Assembly (NCBI GenBank): GCA_002102555.1
Contig: MCFL01000180.1
Span: forward strand, 1-50,394
Length of the DNA: 50,394 nucleotides
Direction: 5' to 3'
Source: Catenaria anguillulae PL171
Lineage: Eukaryota > Blastocladiomycota > Blastocladiomycetes > Blastocladiales > Catenariaceae
Part shown: piece by piece, positions 31,532 through 41,766 of the stretch
How positions within the stretch are numbered: the first letter of the stretch is position 1
Layout of the letters: every line of letters starts with the position of its first letter
Position numbers and translations under genes: made by a program
Notes under the pieces: model-generated
The model's input: only the letters and a program-made list of their open reading frames with translations
Told to the model about the DNA's origin: nothing
Database searches by the model: none

Positions 31532-32782
31532 TCATGCAAAAGCCGAATCAGGAAACTGCAACCCTTCAAATCCATCCTGCGCAACCTTGGTTCCTGCTAC
31601 CGCAACCGCAATCGCGAGCACTCGATCAAGAGCGATGCCAGGAAACGAAGACATGGCATACATGGCGCCTGCGTTGAACGAATCGCCCGCTCCAATCGTA
31701 TCCACTGCCGTCACTGCAAGTGCAGGCGCATGGTAAGGATTTGCCGGATCAGCGGCCAGCATGGCCGCCGCGCCTTGCGACCCGAGTGCGAGGAGTATCG
31801 TTGCCCTATATGTAAATGGGAAATGTCGTATGTGAATATGCTAACCACATCAAGAGAGTCGCTATTCGAGACTTGACACAACGTACGTGGATTTGCACCG
31901 CGGCAACATCCACTTGCGAACCCATGCTATCGATGTCTCAACCAACCCTTGCTCTCCTACTCTTTGCTCCCTCCCAAACGCGGCCGAAAACTCCTTGCTG
32001 ACAAATAATACGTCCGCCAACGGAATTAACCCGTCCAATCCCTCACGATTCGGCCGCTCCAGCTCTAACGAGAGCGTACACGATGGCAACTGCGCCTTGA
32101 TTTCACGCATCATGACCGCAATATCGTCCGTGTTGGTACGCCCTTCGAAATGCACCCAGGATGGCGAGTGGTGGCGCACGTGGGGCAAAACATCGGCCGG
32201 CGTGAGTTGTGGTAGAACATTGTGGTTGATGATGGTGCGTGAAGTGGTTGAGCGCGACGACACGATCCAGGCGGTTGGGTGGGCGAGGGATGAGTGAGTG
32301 ATTGGAATCCAGGCGATTGAGTGTGCGTTAGCGGCAGCTACAAGCGTTCTATTTTCAATTGACAACCGAGAGGATTGAGTCAGGAGTAGCTACGGGAGAT
32401 GTGGCAGATGCGAGGATCACGAACGTATCGACTTGAGGCGATTGGCCCCCTACAGCGGTGATGATGCCGCAACGTTGCTTGGAACCAGTGGGCCGATGCG
32501 GGCCACCTTGAAGCAACTGGGAAAGGACCAGCGCCGAGTTGAACGAGTTGCCGCCCGACCGATGCTCGACGGCGTCGGCGCGCAGCTTTGAATCTTCGGC
32601 GGGGTACGCCGACACGTGAAGGATCACATCAAGATAGGCTGGCAGCAGAAAATAATCAGGACATAATGCTCATCAGGTCAGGATAGCCTCCACGTTTTAC
32701 GAGCTGGATCCGAACCGCCACCGACAAGAAGGATGGAACACCCATCAGACGTAGCAAGATGAGTGCTGCCCTGAATGCTCAT
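31532..32782 (-). CDS. Ketohexokinase-like PfkB sugar kinase
   Basis: Phosphorylates a sugar, by family probably fructose to fructose-1-phosphate. CDS join(31532..31805,31887..32348,32425..32638,32716..32782), 338 residues; introns of 81, 76 and 77 nt, two with GTTCG-type donors. The junctions rebuild ILLVGGAYLDVILHV, VDTTLVAAANAH and CKSTATILLALGSQGAAAM. Ketohexokinase features: YPAEDSKLRA near the N-terminus, the HRSGGNSFNSALVLSQLL motif, WVHFEGRTNTDDIAVM, LSLELERPNREGLDGLIPLA followed by DVLFVSKEF, and the PfkB signature AVDTIGAGDSFNAG with catalytic Asp (~285). The FEGR and VFVSK blocks match animal KHK better than ribokinase or adenosine kinase. The start ATG (32782) is tentative; an in-frame upstream start region reaches 32899. 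Substrate is inferred. Confidence 0.85.
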
Positions 32783-33156
32783 GTTGGCTTTGTGAAGGCG
32801 GCTTGGAGTGTGGAATGGAGTGACGGGAGCTTTGAAGGGAGTGTTCAAGGTTTCATGAATGGCATGGATTGGATACTTGCATTGACCGATCAACTGCATC
32901 CATGTACAGGTATGTAATTATCATCGTATCATACGTACATATGGTCTCAAATACTCTGAAGTTGACAACCAGGATTACAGCCTGATCACAGCCACGCATT
33001 TGAAACAACGGCCCTTCGATCCCACGCGTCATTTTCCATTTTGTACATGGACTGTCCATGATTGCCGTCACAGCATGTCATGCTCTCGCTCTTGCACGTG
33101 CGATCCGGCTCCAGGTTATCGATCCGAGAGCAAGAGTAGATACCGTCTCCACAACC
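32783..33156. other. Upstream region of the kinase gene, no separate gene seen
   Basis: About 370 nt with an open frame leading into the kinase start but no protein-like composition. It probably holds promoter and 5' UTR. Confidence 0.4.
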
Positions 33157-33366
33157 ATGAACGCAGAAAACCGCCGCTCTTCGTTGCCGTCGCAACCTTC
33201 TCGGCCAATTCAATCGTTGGCCTTGCTCCTACATACGTCGGTGGCGGCCGACCAAAATTTGCGCACCCTGGCCGAGTCCATTCCAATGAAGCCGACCACC
33301 AGCAGCGGTGGCAGCACCAAAGTGACCAGTGGAGAAAGAATGTCCGGTTGTGGGTTCGGTGTGTGA
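33157..33366 (+). CDS. Doubtful small ORF
   Basis: A 69-codon frame starts MNAENRRSSLPSQPSRPIQ after a good start context (ACCATGA) and contains LALLLHTSVAADQNLRTLAE, a plausible amphipathic helix. The opposite strand at the same place encodes an equally plausible hydrophobic segment (LVTLVLPPLLVVGFIGM), so strand and coding status are unresolved. No family recognised. Confidence 0.25.
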   Translation: MNAENRRSSLPSQPSRPIQSLALLLHTSVAADQNLRTLAESIPMKPTTSSGGSTKVTSGERMSGCGFGV

Positions 33367-33424
33367 AAGTTACTGGCTTGGGCGCTACCAGAGTCTGTTG
33401 TGTTTTCTTGTGCACAGGACGGAT

Positions 33425-33590
33425 CTGAACCGTGCGGATGCTTCGTGAGATAATACAATATCAAAGAAGCAAAAAACTAGACCCCATTTATTCAAATGGA
33501 AAGAAGAGGAAAGAACCGAACAAAACAACCTGAACCGTGCGGATGTTTCGTGAGATATGACAACATCAAGGAAGCAGAAAACTAGACCAA
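33425..33590. repeat. Direct repeat, two ~62-nt copies
   Basis: The segment starting TGAACCGTGCGGATGCTTCG and ending AAAACTAGACC occurs at about 33426 and again at about 33530, offset about 104 nt and differing at several positions. No coding sense. Confidence 0.75.
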
Positions 33591-33639
33591 AGAGCTCAAA
33601 GAGGGTTCGGGTGCAATCCTTGACTCCATCGACACCATC

Positions 33640-35567
33640 GGCGGCAAAGTGAGGGGTAAGTCGGATCAGGGACTGGTTCGGTCATGAGACGGGAGATCAA
33701 GGCTTGCATGCGTCTTTGGTCTTGAGGCAGCCTGACTGACCGTCGACATGCCGCCTTGATTCAATTCCGCGGCAAGCAAGCCGAGAATGTTGTTGTCGAT
33801 GATTGCACTTACGAGTGGCGTGAAGCAAGAATCAAAAGCACACGCGTAAATGTATTCGTACTTGACGCGGTTGCGCAAGAAGACGCGGCGACGAGGTGTA
33901 GGCACATGCACCCATTCTTGATAAACGATGGGCAAGTGCAGTTTGGGACGTCGGGACCTGCCTGTGCGTTGGTTTGGCTTGAGTGCAAGTTGCCAACAGA
34001 GAATGAAGCGGGTTGGGCAGCGAGTGGAGTCACGAGGTCGCGGTCGTAAATGAGATATAGCCATCGGCGAGGATTTGGCGGAATTCAGGCGACACGCGTG
34101 GGTCTTGTTGAGCCGTCATGACAAGATCCCAATACTATGGAAGCCTGGCATCAATAACTGACACAACGAAATAATGAGAAAGAAATCGTGGGGACGGATC
34201 CATGATTGCGAACAGAAAAAGGCAAACGCACCCAAGCACAGCATATCAAAGACCTTGAACATTGATTCGGTGATACAGTATTGTTGGTGCCAAATGAGTC
34301 GCGAGTTTCGCCTGGTGTCATGCAGCAGTAGAGGATATATGCTGTCAACGCAAATGGATAATGGCATGTCAGTCAAGCAGCCAGCGCAATGGGAGAGACC
34401 AGAATGTGCGTACGCTGTAAAGGGGTAGTGTGTCGACCTGGGAACAGCGAGGGCGAGAGCAGCAGCGAGAGGCACTCGTGAGGGGAACGGGTTGACTTGC
34501 CGTCGGCAGTTCAGGGATATAGCTACCCAATCCAACCGTCAGCGACTGAACCAACCGAACAAGACTCAACAATGCTAGACCGAAGAGCAAGTCGGGGTGC
34601 AAGGGGAACGCTGCCCATTTGAAGGTGCGGCGGATGGACACAAGATAACTAACATCAACAAACGGAAAGAACGGGCCGTCTCGGGGCAACCGTGCCTTGG
34701 CAACTCGTGGCGCGGCCTGTGTGTTGCGCAACAGCGCCTGCTCAGAGTCAGAGCGGTCCCAATATGGACGAAAATGGTGTATGCGCAAACCGCAACAGCG
34801 TGTCGTCGCTGAGGTGGGGTGCCGAGCCCTCCCATTCGCCAACCTTGAGGAGCCCCGTCCAGCATGGTCATGCCACTCATGGCGCGCTGGTTGAACGAGT
34901 GGAGAGGAATGTCAAGGTACGAGCCCTACACAGGACCAGTTTCAGCGCAGCGGTGAGTAAAGCGCGCAAATGGGGGAAAGAGATTCAAGGCAACCCGACT
35001 CACCATGACAAAGCCAACGTTGAAGTTACCGTTGGCCGTACGCTTGGGACCCGATTCGTTGACAGCAGATCACTGCCGGCAGAGTGGAAGCGGAACCAGA
35101 TTTGCGCAGTGGGCAAACGCCCAGTGTTCTGGCCGACCTGGCTGAAGCAGGGCAACGCTGCGGGTACAGAGCATGTTCGTTCGAAACTTGCTGACGGCCA
35201 GCGGCAAGTGGGGTCTGCAGAGTGAGCCAAAGCGGAAGGCTGGCGCGGGCGGCGGCGTGAAGGGTGAGCAAACGATCAAAGTATGTTGCCCATGATGACG
35301 GCACAACCTACAAAACAGGCAGGGGCGCCCAGGAGCGAGTAGGATCTGACTGCTGCCAAATACGCTCGTCGGGCTTGGGACCGCAGGTGGGCCAGGGTCG
35401 TAGCCGTTGGAAGCGATCAGTCGACAGATGGGCTGCTCCTTCGGGCAACGACCATGCGGCACCCGGGATGCGGGGCAGTGCGATTGACAGTGTATTGCCG
35501 AAAGTGGAGAGAGTATACAGCGGCGACACAGGGCCATCTTGTCAGTTGGCTCGCCGCCGAAAATCAT
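33640..35567 (-). other. Unresolved locus, probable intron-rich membrane-protein gene
   Basis: Several minus-strand segments look protein-like but I could not join them confidently: a hydrophobic stretch ending CFVGCAVIMGNIL (~35.3 kb), NGNFNVGFVM followed after an apparent GTGAGT...TAG intron by GSYLDIPLHSFNQRAMSG (~34.9 kb), RRTFKWAAFPLHPDLLFGLA with LLSLVRLVQSLTVGLGSYIP (~34.6 kb), a hydrophobic MFKVFDMLCLGAFAFF (~34.2 kb) and VKYEYIYACAFDSCFTP (~33.85 kb). Together they suggest a polytopic membrane protein of a few hundred residues. The family is unknown. Frame breaks not explained by introns leave open that it is decayed. Confidence 0.3.
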
Positions 35568-35672
35568 TCACATGCCAAGGGGCAAACCTTACATTTACAT
35601 ACAAAGTAGTGGTAAGACACACACACAACTCAACGATCCCCGGACCACCTCCCATACAGACGCCAGCGGCCG

Positions 35673-38283
35673 CTACTTGTGCTTGTCGTGATGTGCATAT
35701 GCATTCGCATGCCCGTTCACGACTGGTCCATTCAAGCCCGCTGTCGCCAAATGCGGACCGCCGACGGCGGCAGGTGGGGCATAGCCGAATGGCACTTGGG
35801 CCGCCGGTGAGTGGCTGTGATGGTCGTGACCATGGCCACGGTCATGATGGTGGTCGTGTGAACACGACGAGCCATGAGCGTGCGAGTGCGAGTGCGAGTG
35901 AACTTGCGGTTGCGGCGGTTGATGCACGTGTGCATGAGCCTGCTGTGCGCCCATCACCACATACCCCGCCGTCGCCGACCCACTCGCGGGCGCTACTCCA
36001 TACCCAGCGTCCAGGGTGTTGTACTGAAACTCGATGGTCGTCTTTGCCATTCCGCGCCGGTACAAGATGGCCTGCACACGGTCCAGTAATGTGGCCTCGT
36101 CGCATCCGCAAGCGGCCATGGGCGGCTGAGACATGAGGATCCGGAACGCCCCATATGTACCCTTGTCGGTCGCGGCCCAGACGCGATGGTCGATGGAGAG
36201 GACTTGGTTGTTGAGTGCGTGGGTGATTTCGTCTGATGCAACAGGGAAGTGGGGAAGGATGTGAGCCGCCACGACATGCATGAAACTGGTAGAAGAGAAA
36301 AACAGTGCATACCACGAATTGCGGGCAACGACGCGCCTACGCCGCCGGGCACCACTGCCATCAGCGACGTCAATGAGCTCTTGAGCAGCGGCACAGTACT
36401 GGCGAAAATCAAGACTCCAATCAACAAGCTGGCCAACGGGTCGAACCCGGTCCACCCAAACTGATAAATCAACAGCGTCGACACAATGACGCCCAGCGAG
36501 CCCAGCAAATCCGCCAAGATGTGCAAAAAGATGCCCTGCATGTTTGCATCGTGCGAATGCGAGCACTCGCCGCCGCCGTGATGGTGGTGGTCGTGAAAGG
36601 CATACACGCCAATCAAGTTGACAACAAATCCGCCCACGGCCACAAGCAACAGTCGATCAGTCGACATTTCCGGCGGATGAATCACACGCTCGAGACCTTC
36701 AATCAAAATGAAGATGGAGATGAAGACGAGAAACACGCCGTTGCCAAATCCGGAAAGCGTCTCGATGCGGCCGTACCCGAACGAGAATGTCGGGCTCGAT
36801 CCCCACTTGGCCATGACGGCGGCCATGAGCCCGACGGCAAGCGCAATGCAGTCAAACAGCATGTGGATTGCGTCCGAGATGAGCCCGAGCGAGTTTGTCC
36901 ACACGCCGTACAGCAGCTGGATAAACATGTATCCGAGGTTGATACACAAGAAGATGAAGATGGACCGCGAGTCGCGCGAGTGCCAAATGGGTTGCAGGTA
37001 CAGGCGCGAGTACATGGAGAGCGTGTGAAAGATGCCCGAGCGTGCGGTCGGATCCTTTTGGAAAATGGCGGCCGCGGATTTGGACGAGGGCGAGGCGTTG
37101 GCCGACGCCCAGGCCGTGGACGCAACGCCAGCATGCGTGTAGGTGAGTTTCGGGTCCGACTTGACGACATTGGACACGGCCACGTAAAACAGCACGATGC
37201 CCGCAAGGTCAAAGATGGACGGCATCGCGTGGAGCATGGCCAGAACGCCAGCAGTGCCGACGGCTGTGCGCCATCCACCCACGGCAAGCGTGTGCAAGGG
37301 TGTGCCTTGCTTGGCGGCCGTGTGGTTGCCGATGGCGTCGAGCACGAGCAATGTGACGCCGAGCATGGTCATCCACAGAGCCAGGTGGGCGAGGGTGTGT
37401 GATTCGAGGGCCGTGGACGAGTGGCCGAATAGGAAATAAGGGATCACGGACATGGCGGTCGAAATGGGTGTGGAGGCTGAAAACAAGGTCAGAGTGTCGA
37501 GCGAAGCGTCGGAGCCCGAAGCCGACGGTGCTAAAGAGGCGAGCAAGGTGCGCTTGACGCGGGATTGCAGGATGGTCGTGCCGATGGTGAGGCCGATAAA
37601 GATCCAGCCGAGCGTTGGAGAAGTGGGAGCCGCCGGTGAGGAAGTCGAGCCTGATAATGCCGAAGAAACGCTGGATGACGTGAACCCAAAGTCATTGGCC
37701 AGCTCGAGAAAGAGGGCACCAGACAAGGCGAAAACGGCCGTGCGCCGGTACGACGCCAACACAGAATGCTTGCCCGCGGCACTTCCGCCCCTCCTGCCTG
37801 TTGCCGAGTCCGCAAACAATGCGGGCAACCACAGCCCGACATACTCGGTCAGCATGAAGATGCGCAGAAGCGTCACGTGCTTTGCGGCCTCGAGCGTAAA
37901 CCAGAGCCGAGCCCAGGACAAGAATGCGAAAAAGACAAGCATGGGCCACTGTTTTCCCGCAATACCATGCCACGGGTTGGATCCAGCGCCGAGGGCCAGA
38001 GAGCACACAGACGCCACCGACATGGCCCAGAAGATGAGGCCCGACGCCGAGAAGGAGAATTCGCGCAGCAAGTCTTGCGCCGTGGCCAGGCCCGCAACTT
38101 TGGCAGCTTTGGCCACGTGCAGCCAGACCAAGCTCGCACCGCTTGCGCCGCCGCCGCGATTGCCGCCGAATGAGGACGACGTTGGCGGCCGGCGTATTAG
38201 TCTGCGAAGATGTCAAATGCCAATCTGTCAGCCAACGAGCATGCTCGTGCGCGGCATCCCTGCCAGCCGTACCGTGGGTCCAT
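35673..38283 (-). CDS. MSC2/ZnT5-type zinc transporter (cation diffusion facilitator)
   Basis: Moves Zn2+ into the ER/Golgi lumen; yeast Msc2 pairs with Zrg17. CDS join(35673..36232,36313..38201,38273..38283), 819 residues. The first exon is only 11 nt (ATGGACCCACG), spliced to an in-frame segment LIRRPPTSSSFGGN. The N-terminal half has about eight extra membrane helices, as in ZnT5/Msc2, followed by the CDF core with both metal sites intact: SDAIHMLFDC (HxxxD, ~447) and LHILADLLGS (HxxxD, ~563). Between them is the His loop HDHHHHGGGECSHSHD. The C-terminal cytosolic domain (ALNNQVLSIDHRVWAATDKG, AKTTIEFQYN) ends with an unusually long His-rich tail of HSHSHSHAHGSSCSHDHHHD type. Intron 2 (80 nt) joins LPAIR to DEITHALNN. 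Confidence 0.93.
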
Positions 38284-39024
38284 GTTGCTGTTGGGGCGAG
38301 AAGTGGATGGACTGATGAGGACGATGATATTGGCAATCGCCGAGTCAGGCAGTGTGATTCATGGAATTCAGTCGGTTCATTGCTGGTCGAGAGAGCGTCG
38401 GTCACTCAGACTCTGTCCGCTGTGCCCGGCAAACAAAATCAGCTGGCTGGCGGGCAGAGAGATCGGCGTGCTTGTGACGCTCGATAATGAGCGCTCGTGC
38501 CGTGCCGGGGGCTGGGCAAGCCCGTGTCCCTAAGGCCAGTTGGCGATGGTATTGGGTGCGTGCAAGATCGCATGCAAATCGAGCCGAGCTCGAGGTGGCC
38601 GGATTCGCATGTTTCCGGCTCGCACTTGCATGCATGCGAGCACATGGCGTCGGTTTTGGCGAAACCTGTCCGCGGGCTTGCACATCTAACGCGTTGTCAT
38701 GGCACGACGCTCACAGCGCAAACTCCACGCTCCACTTGAGTCTGAAGTGAGCTTTCTCTACTTGCCGCTCAATCGTGACTGTGGGCGACGATACATACGT
38801 ACTGTGAAATCATGAGGGTATAAGTATATATTGCGATGTGCCAAGCAAAGGAAACAGAAATGGAATGGAGGAAGGGGCATCAGAATCAGAACCACGTCCA
38901 AGAGAGCGCCAAACCGGAACGAGGAAGGGAGAGGTACTTGAAAGGAAGGGAAGAGAAGAGCATGAGCAAGGAAACTAAGCCAAAGAAAAAGGACAAAGAA
39001 CGGAAGCAGAAAAGCACAAACTAC
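38284..39024. other. Intergenic, no gene seen
   Basis: 740 nt between the zinc transporter start and the OTU gene stop. ORFs on both strands lack family resemblance and show no coherent coding composition. Confidence 0.45.
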
Positions 39025-40200
39025 TCAGACATTGTCCCAGAAGCCATTAACCCCGTCGGCCACCTCCCCATCCCTGTCAGAATGACCCGTCTCCTGCCCA
39101 CCGTCACTGCCACCACATGTGGCCGGAACCAGCGCATCGTAATGGCCTCCGTGATGCCACACCCTCACGACCTCCAATCCCCGCTGCCCAGCTTGGCCTC
39201 CGCCCTCAAACACGGGACACTCGCTGGGATCCACCACCGCCTCACTCCAGTCTGTCTCGTGCACATACACAACCACACGCAGCGCACACGCCAGAGCCAG
39301 CAGCTCCACATGGTTGCCAAACGCCATCTCTGACCTGGCCTGGTTCTTGCGCGCAACATATGTAGCCACGTCCTCGCACAAGAAGGGCTCAAAGTAAGTT
39401 GCGTTCTGGCTGATAAACGCCATGGCCAACGCTTGCAACTGTTCCGCGGGCTGTGACAAGCACACGCCAAGTGCAGAGTACAAGCACATACCGTCGCCGG
39501 GCACACGCACCACGGCCAGCCCGTTCATGAGCATCACCTCTTCAAACTCGGCTTCCTTTTCCTCCACGTCCGGGTCCGCAAAGTAAGCCAGTACTTGGTC
39601 ATTGCCATCAGTCACACTGGCAACGCCCAGCGACGAGGCAGTTCCGCCCACAATGGGCGTTGAACAGCCGCCGAGGCTTCTGGCCGATGGCGAGTGCGAG
39701 TAGTTGTTGCTGTGATGGGTGAGTGGAGAGCCCGTGGGAATGTCTTGTGATTGGACGCGCGCCAGCGCTGGATTGCGCGCGGCGGCCCCGGCGCCGACGG
39801 GCGTGTTTGTAAATGGTGAGGAAGAAATGGGAGAGGACATGTGCGGATGGCGGCGTGCTTGGGCAACGGGCATGGCTTTTGACCGCGCGTCTGAGCCATT
39901 GCCCGATGAAGGCGTGCTAGGCGCAAGCATGGCAGAGTGCGGCGGAGGTGTCGATGCAACGCCAACGGCAGAGTAGTTGTGGTGGCCGTGGGAGGCAGCA
40001 CTGGGAACCGAGCTTGAGACGAGGGCGGCCATGGCGGATGCGGATTGAGATACATCTCCCTGGCGTGGAATGGATGGGTTGGATTGAGGCGGTGGGTGCT
40101 GAAGAGGAGGTGGGAAAGCGTCGGATGTGGCCGATGCTTGCTTTTGCAGCGAAGCAGTCAGGAGCGAGGTTTTGTTCATGTTGGTTGATGATGGCGGCAT
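39025..40200 (-). CDS. OTU-domain deubiquitinase
   Basis: Cysteine protease that removes ubiquitin. 391 residues, single exon, from the ATG at 40200 (MPPSSTNMNKTSLL). The open frame extends to 40359, but those residues look like 5' UTR. Residues 1-215 are Ser/Pro/Ala/His-rich and disordered. The C-terminal OTU fold carries RVPGDGMCLYSALGVCL with the catalytic Asp and Cys (DGMC, ~235-238), a helix ALAMAFISQNATYFEPFLCE, ARSEMAFGNHVELLALACAL (matching the WGGxxEL region) and the C-terminal histidine WHHGGHYDALVP (~352). Spacing agrees with OTUD/OTU1-type enzymes. Linkage preference cannot be judged from sequence. Confidence 0.88.
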   Translation of the reverse strand: MPPSSTNMNKTSLLTASLQKQASATSDAFPPPLQHPPPQSNPSIPRQGDVSQSASAMAALVSSSVPSAASHGHHNYSAVGVASTPPPHSAMLAPSTPSSGNGSDARSKAMPVAQARRHPHMSSPISSSPFTNTPVGAGAAARNPALARVQSQDIPTGSPLTHHSNNYSHSPSARSLGGCSTPIVGGTASSLGVASVTDGNDQVLAYFADPDVEEKEAEFEEVMLMNGLAVVRVPGDGMCLYSALGVCLSQPAEQLQALAMAFISQNATYFEPFLCEDVATYVARKNQARSEMAFGNHVELLALACALRVVVYVHETDWSEAVVDPSECPVFEGGGQAGQRGLEVVRVWHHGGHYDALVPATCGGSDGGQETGHSDRDGEVADGVNGFWDNV

Positions 40201-40845
40201 GTTAGCTTTGAATTTTTTTGGATGAGAAGTATTCTGTCGAGGAAGGCAATATGGTATTGAGATGTTGGATTTGCATGGAGAGAAGGCAGTGGAAGTCAAG
40301 TAATCTGGATTTCCCGGCGGAGGTGCAGACAAAAACGCGAGCAACCAAAAGCGATGCAACCAACCAACCGATCACAGCAAGCCTGGAGCAGGGATGTGAA
40401 GTAGTAGTACGGCGATGATGTGTATATGAAAGTGCAAGACAGAAGAAACAAATTGCAATGGGATGAGAAAGATATTAACCAATGACACTTGGAAAGTTGT
40501 AGGGCAAGAAAAGCCAGAGACAAGCAGAAGTAAACGGAGGATGCGATGATGTTGATTTGGAGTATCATACGCTGGGCGTGGCAAAAAATGAAAGTAAACC
40601 AAAAGAGTATAAACGCGCGCAGGTCAACCTTAGAATCACAAAAGACTGCGAGTCAGAACGATTGATGCCGCAAGAGCCGGTCAAGTCAACCAAGAATGGA
40701 TATTCTGGACTTGAGACGGGTGGCGGCCACAGAGGACTGTCGCCGCACTGACCCGACCTGCCAACGATTTGTGTCTGAATATTGCCTCCATCTCAACCAC
40801 CTCCCGCCGTCTACATATTGGTCTTGAAATCGTCATCCGACACCC
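40201..40845. other. Intergenic, no gene seen
   Basis: 645 nt. Contains the OTU 5' region and the 3' end of the LPMO-like gene. AT-richer than the flanking genes; no supportable ORF. Confidence 0.45.
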
Positions 40846-41766
40846 TTACGCCGAAACTCGCTTGACAAACCGCCTGGCCAGCGCGCGCCCGCCATCCGTC
40901 GCCGACTCGGGTACGCCAACGCCTTGCGACATGACGTTGAGACAATCGCGCAACTGGGCAGGGATCCCGTCCGAGAACTTGCCGTGGCACCCGTCGCGGC
41001 ACTGCATCGGGTAGCCCGAGCCAAAGTACTTGCAGACGCCGCGCTCGGGCGGGTTGTGGGCGTCTCCCGGAATGAAGCGCGGGCAAGCGGGACGCGACGC
41101 AGGGTTGTAGGGGCGGCCACCGCGGATCGTAAAGTCATGGCACCCGTAGTACTATGACACGCGAAGCAGTGGCTGGTGGGTTAGGCTTGAATCAATTGGG
41201 ACACAGTCGGCAAGGAGAATGATTCAACGTACGTCCGTATGGCCGCGGTTGTAGTCGCCAAACCAGTTGCCGACGGCAAACCACTGCCACTTGACCGAGT
41301 ACTGACCGTCGGGCAAGTAATCGGGAATCTCCAAAGGTGCCGAGCACTTGTTTTCGTTCTCACCCATCCACTTGGGGTCTTCTCCGTACAAATCCTCGGG
41401 GTATCCGGAGCGGCATCCGGACTCGTTACAGTTGAATTGGACAATGTTGGCATCAAACTCTTCAAACGTCTGCTTCCAATCAAACGGAACGATCGAAAAG
41501 GACACGAATCCACCGGCATGGTTGTTGCGCGGCCACACCATGGGCACCTGCTGGCCACGGGCATACACGGTGTTTTCGGGCTTTGCGTGATCCTTGTCGC
41601 GGAACCCGCAGGGCGGGCACACCTCGTCACGGCGGGCACAAAAGCCGCCAAAGCGCGTGGGCGGGCTCAGCAGGCGGCTATGCGCGTGGACAGCGGTGGG
41701 AACCGAGAGCAGGGCGGCGAGGAGCGCCGTGGTGATGAGGGTCAAGGCAAGGGAGAGGCGAGACAT
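40846..41766 (-). CDS. Secreted LPMO-like copper oxidase (chitin-binding type-4 fold)
   Basis: Probable lytic polysaccharide monooxygenase acting on chitin or cellulose outside the cell. CDS join(40846..41151,41233..41766), 279 residues; 81-nt intron (GTACGT donor) in phase 0 joining RGHTD to YYGCHDFTIRGG. A signal peptide of ~28 residues ends AVHA, leaving His29 as mature residue 1 (HSRLLSPPTRFGG), as a copper histidine brace requires. The second brace histidine is likely in RNNHAGGFVSF (His83). WQWFAVGNWFGDYNRGH and CHDFTIRGG resemble the core end of AA10/AA15-type domains. Many cysteines (FCARRDEVCPPCGF; CNESGC) suggest disulfides. A C-terminal Cys-rich extension (CPRFIPGD, CKYFGSGYPMQCRDGCHG) follows. 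The exact AA family is not settled. Confidence 0.8.

Noticed and set aside
23146-32782. Metabolic gene cluster (urocanase, BCKDK, NIPSNAP, ketohexokinase)
   Set aside because: The genes serve different pathways, an unrelated gene lies among them on the other strand, and no shared regulatory motif was seen; neighbourhood alone does not support a cluster.
37452-38315. 287-codon plus-strand ORF inside the zinc transporter gene
   Set aside because: Fully antisense to conserved transporter exons, with no recognisable domain.
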